NCBI GenBank assembly: GCA_025359125.1
Contig: JANYHI010000083.1
Location: forward strand, 1 to 64,000
Direction: 5' to 3'
Source: Cytophagales bacterium
GTDB taxonomy: Bacteria > Bacteroidota > Bacteroidia > Cytophagales > Cyclobacteriaceae
Length of the DNA stretch: 64,000 nucleotides
Position numbers and translations under genes: made by a program. The notes under the pieces are model-generated. The model was given only the letters and a program-made list of their open reading frames with translations, was not told where the DNA came from and searched no databases. Positions within the stretch are counted from its first letter, which is position 1. Each line of letters opens with the position of its first letter. Positions 59,358-64,000 of this stretch are shown here, piece after piece.

Positions 59358-60479
59358 TTAATACGATGGCATCGTTTTGTCAATCTCATTGGCCCATGCC
59401 AAAATTCCCCCTTTCAAATTGTATAGGTTGGTAAATCCCTGGTTGGTCTCAAGCCATTTTACCATGTTGCCACTGCGTGCTCCGCTGCGACAGTGGATGA
59501 TCACTTGTTTGTCTTTAGCTATTTTATCAATGTTATGTGGAATGTCTCCTTGCGGAATAAGCTCGCCCTCTAAATTACAGATGTCATACTCATGCGGTTC
59601 GCGCACATCGATCAACTGAAAATTGGCTCCGCTATCTTTCAATGCCTTTAATTCTTGAACGGTTACTTCTTTCATACTTTTATTTTTTTTAGAAGATATA
59701 TTACAAAAGTCATCATAATTGATTAGACCCAAAACCTTTTCTCTCTGATTTTGATTAGGAATATGAATCATTTGTGTTTCCATAGAAGCGGAATCTAGTA
59801 AAAACAATTTTCCTGCGAGAGGAATGCCAACACCTGTTAGTACTTTGATTGTTTCATTGGCCTGCATGATTCCAATAATTCCGGGCAATACACCTAACAC
59901 TCCACCTTCTTCACAAGATGGAACTGCATCTGGGGCAGGAGGGGTAGGGTATAAATCTCGATAGGTTGGGCTTCCCTTGTAATTAAATACTGCGACTTGC
60001 CCTTCGTATCGAAAAATAGAACCGTAGATAAAAGGGATGTTTAGTAACACGGAAACATCATTGAGTAAATAGCGAGTTGCAAAATTGTCGGTGCAATCAA
60101 CTATTACATCAACACCATTTAATAAATCGAGTGCGTTGTGGAAATTTATTTTTTGTGCGATAATATGAAATGAAATATTTGGATTAAGGCATTTTAATTT
60201 TTCGGCAGCGATGGTTGTTTTTGGTTTATTTAGATCATTGATTGAATAAAGTATTTGGCGCTGTAAATTTGAAAGACTGACAACATCGTGATCGATGATT
60301 TTTATTTCGCCAATGCCCGCAGCTGTTAGATATTGTAATACGGGGCAGCCTAATCCTCCGGCACCAATCACAGCTACTTTTGATTTTTTTAATTTTAGTT
60401 GAGCTTCCGCACCAAAATCTGGCAGTACGAAATGACGACTGTAGCGTATGGATTCTTCTGGGGAGAAGGGGGTGGGCAT
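59358..60479 (-). CDS. MoeB/ThiF-type adenylyltransferase fused to rhodanese
   Basis: 373 residues. The E1-like domain (1-250) has the Rossmann motif VAVIGAGGLGCPVLQYLTAA, DHDVVSLSNLQRQIL, DCTDNFATRYLLND and GIIGIMQANETIKVLTG. Unlike ThiF/MoeB pairs, a rhodanese domain follows (about 270-373) with LIDVREPHEYDICNLEG and catalytic Cys in HCRSGARSG. It probably adenylates and then thiolates the C-terminus of a ThiS or MoaD-like carrier. Divided use in thiamine and molybdopterin cannot be decided. Next to the VapC gene. Confidence 0.85.
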   Translation of the reverse strand: MPTPFSPEESIRYSRHFVLPDFGAEAQLKLKKSKVAVIGAGGLGCPVLQYLTAAGIGEIKIIDHDVVSLSNLQRQILYSINDLNKPKTTIAAEKLKCLNPNISFHIIAQKINFHNALDLLNGVDVIVDCTDNFATRYLLNDVSVLLNIPFIYGSIFRYEGQVAVFNYKGSPTYRDLYPTPPAPDAVPSCEEGGVLGVLPGIIGIMQANETIKVLTGVGIPLAGKLFLLDSASMETQMIHIPNQNQREKVLGLINYDDFCNISSKKNKSMKEVTVQELKALKDSGANFQLIDVREPHEYDICNLEGELIPQGDIPHNIDKIAKDKQVIIHCRSGARSGNMVKWLETNQGFTNLYNLKGGILAWANEIDKTMPSY

Positions 60480-60878
60480 TTACTTGTAGAGTTTAAGCTT
60501 AGGAATAAACTTAAACTCTTTTGTGTTGTAGGTGAAGAATTCTAAATTAGTCTTAAGAACTGTGGCCGCTATTAGACAATCGGGTAGCGCAAGGCCGTGA
60601 CTAAGTTTGTATGTTTCAAGTAGCTCGAATGATAAATTTGTAATGGTAGGATCTAGTAGTATGACGCTAAACCTATTTAGCTTTTTCGTGATGGTAAGTA
60701 AATCCAATTTAGTAGTAGCGCCAGCAATCAGTTCTAATTTTGAAATGGCAGATAGTATTACATTCTCTAGGCGTATCTCTTCTTCAAGTTTAGTTTTGGT
60801 GATGCCATGGCGTAATGATTTTAGATCGAAGTAATCGATCATCACATCGGTATCACAGATTATTTTTGTCTCTGCCAT
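60480..60878 (-). CDS. vapC: PIN-domain toxin (VapC-like)
   Basis: 132-residue PIN nuclease. Acidic residues: Asp9/Asp11 in CDTDVMIDYFD, Glu49 in SKLELIAGA, Asp100 in LALPDCLIAA, and a C-terminal pair in YNTKEFKF, the usual set for an RNA-cleaving toxin. It lies immediately after the antitoxin gene, overlapping by 19 bp, and its start is upstream of the MoeB-like gene with no gap. Confidence 0.82.
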   Translation of the reverse strand: MAETKIICDTDVMIDYFDLKSLRHGITKTKLEEEIRLENVILSAISKLELIAGATTKLDLLTITKKLNRFSVILLDPTITNLSFELLETYKLSHGLALPDCLIAATVLKTNLEFFTYNTKEFKFIPKLKLYK

Positions 60879-61114
60879 GCTTCTGCTCTCAATTTCTTAG
60901 CATCAAGATTTTTGCCGGTAAAAATTGTGTTCAATTGTTTTATATCAATCGAGTTATCACCTAGGACTACTGGAATATCATTGATATACTCGTATCTATT
61001 TTTTTTTGCTGAAGACTTCTTAGCAGAAGTAATTGAAAAATCAAAATACTTTGCCAAGCTTTTCAATACTTCTAATGTTTTAGAGTCTTTATACTTTACG
61101 ATTACTTCTTTCAT
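60860..61114 (-). CDS. Putative antitoxin of the VapBC pair
   Basis: 84-residue basic-ended protein MKEVIVKYKDSKTLEVLKSL with a strand-helix beginning and a helical C-terminus (DAKKLRAEAWQRQK) that could wrap the toxin. No known DNA-binding fold is recognisable, so it is identified by position: directly upstream of a PIN gene and overlapping it. The family name is not certain. Confidence 0.65.
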   Translation of the reverse strand: MKEVIVKYKDSKTLEVLKSLAKYFDFSITSAKKSSAKKNRYEYINDIPVVLGDNSIDIKQLNTIFTGKNLDAKKLRAEAWQRQK

Positions 61115-61235
61115 TTTTTTGTTTTAATATATGCTTGCCATTGCAATCGGATGGATTCATGGTAACACGGGATAATAGAACTTCCATAGCTTATCAAAGA
61201 TAGTAAAAAAGTTTCTTCGTGTTTTCGCACGAAAT

Positions 61236-63869
61236 TTACAACCCTCTCAAACTCTCCTCCAAACTTTTAATCTTCGCTTCTGCATCCGCTTTCTTCTTCC
61301 GCTCTATTTCAATTACTTGTGGCGGAGCACTATTCACAAATTTTTCGTTGGAGAGTTTTTTATCAACTGATACCAAGAATCCTTTTTGATATTCGATTTC
61401 TTTTAAAATTACTTCACGCTCTTTGTCTTTATCTACTTTGCCGGCTAGCGGTACAAAAAATTCCATAGTGCCAACTAAAAAGGAAGTGGCGCCCGTAACT
61501 TTTTGATTTGAATAGGTCAACTCTTTTAGGTTAGAAAGTTTCTTTATGACAGAAGCAAATCCATCAATGGTTTTCTTAGAATCTACTTTAGCAATAAGCA
61601 TGAATGCTTCTTTCGGAGAAATACCTTTTGCATTGCGCAAGTTTCTGATTTGAGTAACAATCTCGAAAGCAAATGCTCCTTCTTCAATAATTTTAATATT
61701 AAAAGATGCAGGTAGTGGAAATGATTCTATGATTAAACATTCTTTCTCTTTGCGCTCGTTAAGCTCATGCCAAAGTTCTTCGGTAATAAATGGCATAAAC
61801 GGATGAAGTATTGTTAACAATTTTTCGAAATACAAAACGGTTACTCGATAAGTTGTTTCATTAATTGGTTTTCCAAATTCAGGTTTAATAATTTCTAAAT
61901 ACCAAGCGCAAAAATCGTCCCACACTAGTTTGTAAACAGTATGCAACGCATCAGATATTCTGAACTTGTTAAAATGATCTTCCAATTCGGTTAGCGATTG
62001 ATTTAGCTTTTCATTAAACCACTCAATAGCTATTTTATTTTCTTGTGGTTGTTCTGTTGACACTACCTCCCAACCCTTTACGAGCCTAAATGCATTCCAA
62101 ATTTTATTGGCAAAATTTCTTCCTTGTTCACAAAGCTTTTCGTCAAACAATAAATCATTTCCTGCGGGCGAACTGAACAACATGCCTGTGCGCACACCAT
62201 CGGCTCCAAAGTTTTTTATTAGCTCTAACGGATCAGGCGAGTTGCCCAAGCTCTTCGACATTTTTCTTCCTTGCTTATCGCGAACAATTCCTGTGAGGTA
62301 CACATTCTTAAACGGAGGTTGCTTGCGGTATTCATATCCGGCAATAGCCATACGCGCCACCCAGAAAAATAAAATCTCCGGAGCTGTAATCAAATCGTTA
62401 GTAGGGTAGTAGTAGTTTAAATCTTTATTGCCTTTATTATTTGCATCGCCAAACACAGTTGGGTCAAACACAGAAATCGGCCACAACCAACTCGAGAACC
62501 AGGTGTCTAGCACATCATCATCTTGCTTCAACTCATCGATGTTGAATGTTTTATGCTGCGCGGTAAATAGTTCGGCTGCGTCTTCTTGTGTTTTAGCTAC
62601 CACAAAACTTCCATCGGGCGCATACCATGCAGGTATGCGTTGGCCCCACCACAATTGGCGAGAGATACACCAATCGCGCACATTCTCCATCCAGTGCTTG
62701 TAGGTGTTCTTAAACTTTGAAGGAATCAATTGGATGGTATCGTTCATCACATTTTCTAACGCAGGCTTGGTAATGTCTTTCATTTTCACAAACCACTGCA
62801 ATGATAAGCGCGGCTCAATCACTGCATCTGTTCTCTCGCTATGGCCTACATTGCTGGTGTATTCTTCTACTTTTAAAAGAAATCCTTTCTCGTCTAGCTC
62901 TTTGCCAATTTTTTTGCGCGCAATAAATCGGTCTTCGCCAACATAAATTTTCGCGAGGGCGTTTAGCGTACCATCCTCATTCAAAATATCAATTACCTCT
63001 AGGTTGTGTTTTTGGCCGAGTGCATAATCGTTCTGGTCGTGTGCGGGTGTTACTTTCAAACAACCCGTACCGAAATCCATTGTCACGTAGTCGTCTTCAA
63101 TAATCGGTATGGCGCGGTCTATCAACGGAATCAAAAGCTTCTTTCCTTTTAAATGTTTGTAGCGCTCATCGTTTGGATTAATGCACACTGCTACATCAGC
63201 CATAATGGTTTCGGGGCGAGTAGTGGCAATCGTCACAAACTCGTTACTTCCCTCAATCGGGTAATTGATGTAGTATAATTTGGAGTTTATATCTTTGAAA
63301 TTTACCTCGTCATCTGATAGTGCGGTCTTGCCAACCGGATCCCAGTTTACCATGCGCAAGCCACGGTAGATGTATCCCTTTTTGTAAAGATCAATAAATA
63401 CATCAACCACTGCCTCGCTCATGGGTGGGTCCATCGTAAATTTGGTACGCTCCCAATCACAGCTCGCGCCAAGCTTCTTCAACTGTTCTAAAATAATGCC
63501 ACCGTATTTTTCTTTCCACTCCCACGCATATTTCAAAAATTCTTCCCGCGTAAGCGAAGATTTTTTTATTCCCTTTTCGCGCAGCATGGCTACCACTCTT
63601 GCTTCAGTGGCTATAGATGCGTGGTCTGTTCCGGGCACCCAGCACGCCTCTTTTCCTTGCATACGTGCCTTGCGAATGAGCACATCTTGAATAGTGTTGT
63701 TGAGCATGTGACCCATGTGCAACACACCTGTAACATTGGGTGGAGGAATTACAATGGTATACGGCTCTTTGTTGGGGTTAGGCTCCGAGTGGAAGAAACC
63801 TTTCTCCATCCAATACTGATACCATTTATCTTCTACTTCTGCAGGACTATACTTCGTTGACAGCGACAT
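61236..63869 (-). CDS. valS: Valyl-tRNA synthetase
   Basis: 877 residues, class I synthetase. HIGH motif as HMGH in [21 protein letters not shown] in [14 protein letters not shown], editing domain with [10 protein letters not shown] and TPAHDQNDY, and a C-terminal coiled coil ([17 protein letters not shown]). 877 is normal for the enzyme. Start at ATG 63869 ([20 protein letters not shown]). A TATTTTTG box (minus strand, 63899-63892) lies 23 bp upstream; no -33 TTG was found at the usual distance. Confidence 0.97.
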   Translation of the reverse strand: MSLSTKYSPAEVEDKWYQYWMEKGFFHSEPNPNKEPYTIVIPPPNVTGVLHMGHMLNNTIQDVLIRKARMQGKEACWVPGTDHASIATEARVVAMLREKGIKKSSLTREEFLKYAWEWKEKYGGIILEQLKKLGASCDWERTKFTMDPPMSEAVVDVFIDLYKKGYIYRGLRMVNWDPVGKTALSDDEVNFKDINSKLYYINYPIEGSNEFVTIATTRPETIMADVAVCINPNDERYKHLKGKKLLIPLIDRAIPIIEDDYVTMDFGTGCLKVTPAHDQNDYALGQKHNLEVIDILNEDGTLNALAKIYVGEDRFIARKKIGKELDEKGFLLKVEEYTSNVGHSERTDAVIEPRLSLQWFVKMKDITKPALENVMNDTIQLIPSKFKNTYKHWMENVRDWCISRQLWWGQRIPAWYAPDGSFVVAKTQEDAAELFTAQHKTFNIDELKQDDDVLDTWFSSWLWPISVFDPTVFGDANNKGNKDLNYYYPTNDLITAPEILFFWVARMAIAGYEYRKQPPFKNVYLTGIVRDKQGRKMSKSLGNSPDPLELIKNFGADGVRTGMLFSSPAGNDLLFDEKLCEQGRNFANKIWNAFRLVKGWEVVSTEQPQENKIAIEWFNEKLNQSLTELEDHFNKFRISDALHTVYKLVWDDFCAWYLEIIKPEFGKPINETTYRVTVLYFEKLLTILHPFMPFITEELWHELNERKEKECLIIESFPLPASFNIKIIEEGAFAFEIVTQIRNLRNAKGISPKEAFMLIAKVDSKKTIDGFASVIKKLSNLKELTYSNQKVTGATSFLVGTMEFFVPLAGKVDKDKEREVILKEIEYQKGFLVSVDKKLSNEKFVNSAPPQVIEIERKKKADAEAKIKSLEESLRGL

Positions 63870-63919
63870 AAAACGTTTAATATAAAGAGGACAAAAATAA
63901 GAATTCTAATTGATAGTAT

Positions 63920-64000
63920 TTAGACGTGAGATGTGAGTACTGAGTAGTTAATTATGCGGCCTGCCCAAGCGAGACGCAAGGGCATCAGGCTTTCGGCACT
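63920..64000. repeat. Extragenic repeat-like end of the window
   Basis: GACGTGAGATGTGAGTACTG followed by AGTAG is of the GAGATGTGAGTACTGAG repeat type, and TGCGGCCTGCCCAAGCGAGA starts a GC-rich element cut by the window edge. Nothing coding seen. Confidence 0.35.

Noticed and set aside
13816..63891. Any prophage, insertion sequence or transposase
   Set aside because: No transposase, integrase (other than XerD) or phage gene was recognised; gene order is chromosomal throughout.
1..64000. tRNA or rRNA genes
   Set aside because: No T-arm GGTTCGAATCC-type or acceptor-stem patterns or rRNA-like blocks were noticed in any intergenic region.

Overview
The window reads as chromosomal DNA of an AT-rich member of the Bacteroidetes, most likely the order Cytophagales. 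Supporting signs are type IX secretion genes (porT next to ubiE, a PorE-like OmpA protein, PorV/PorQ-like and PorP/SprF-like sequences), families largely restricted to the phylum (IPExxxVDY, DUF5606, DUF6588, GIN-domain proteins), promoters of the TTG...TAnnTTTG type, few Shine-Dalgarno sites and frequent TTG/GTG starts. No rRNA or tRNA gene was seen.

Left edge (1-2970): the first 841 codons of a large type II-C-like cas9 run off the window. Its 5' leader overlaps a divergent tracrRNA gene with its own Bacteroidetes-type promoter and terminator, followed by a second tracrRNA-like tail lacking an anti-repeat and a third hairpin. The CRISPR array, cas1 and cas2 are not in the window. 2971-13681 (minus strand): GIN-domain protein, a 36-residue membrane peptide, three envelope beta-barrel proteins, lgt, nadE, then acpP-fabF-rnc. 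13790-22272: IPExxxVDY-pyk, rqcH and an MBL hydrolase, then miaA with a glycosyltransferase and a flippase. 22458-31354: a CDF-like transporter, an Hsp20-like protein, TerB, a small envelope/glycosylation run, rsgA-waaA, a DUF6588 protein and an enoyl-CoA hydratase.

31560-31750 holds a strongly structured minus-strand RNA candidate with a classical terminator. 31774-40079 carries a tyrosine phosphatase, aspartokinase, fbp, engB, a PorE-like protein, ubiE-porT and an SDR. At 40072-40482 lies an alpha/beta hydrolase that appears to have lost its nucleophile segment by an in-frame deletion.

51688 down to 40992 is the most unusual block: a long minus-strand gene run of cheR, receiver-less cheB, a membrane GAF protein, a SiaA-like Cache-HAMP-GAF-PAS-PAS-PP2C phosphatase, a SiaB-type kinase, a SiaC (DUF1987) protein that keeps the threonine at position 68, a TerB-ABC-ABC2 transporter and a lipoprotein. 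It looks like a partner-switching signalling module whose output is a transporter rather than the diguanylate cyclase (SiaD) of Pseudomonas. The right end (51879-63869) is mostly housekeeping: cdd, saccharopine dehydrogenase, marC-rnhA-VOC, carbonic anhydrase, aroQ, xerD, DUF4136, pyrD, a PorP/SprF remnant, a MoeB/ThiF-rhodanese fusion, a PIN toxin-antitoxin pair and valS.
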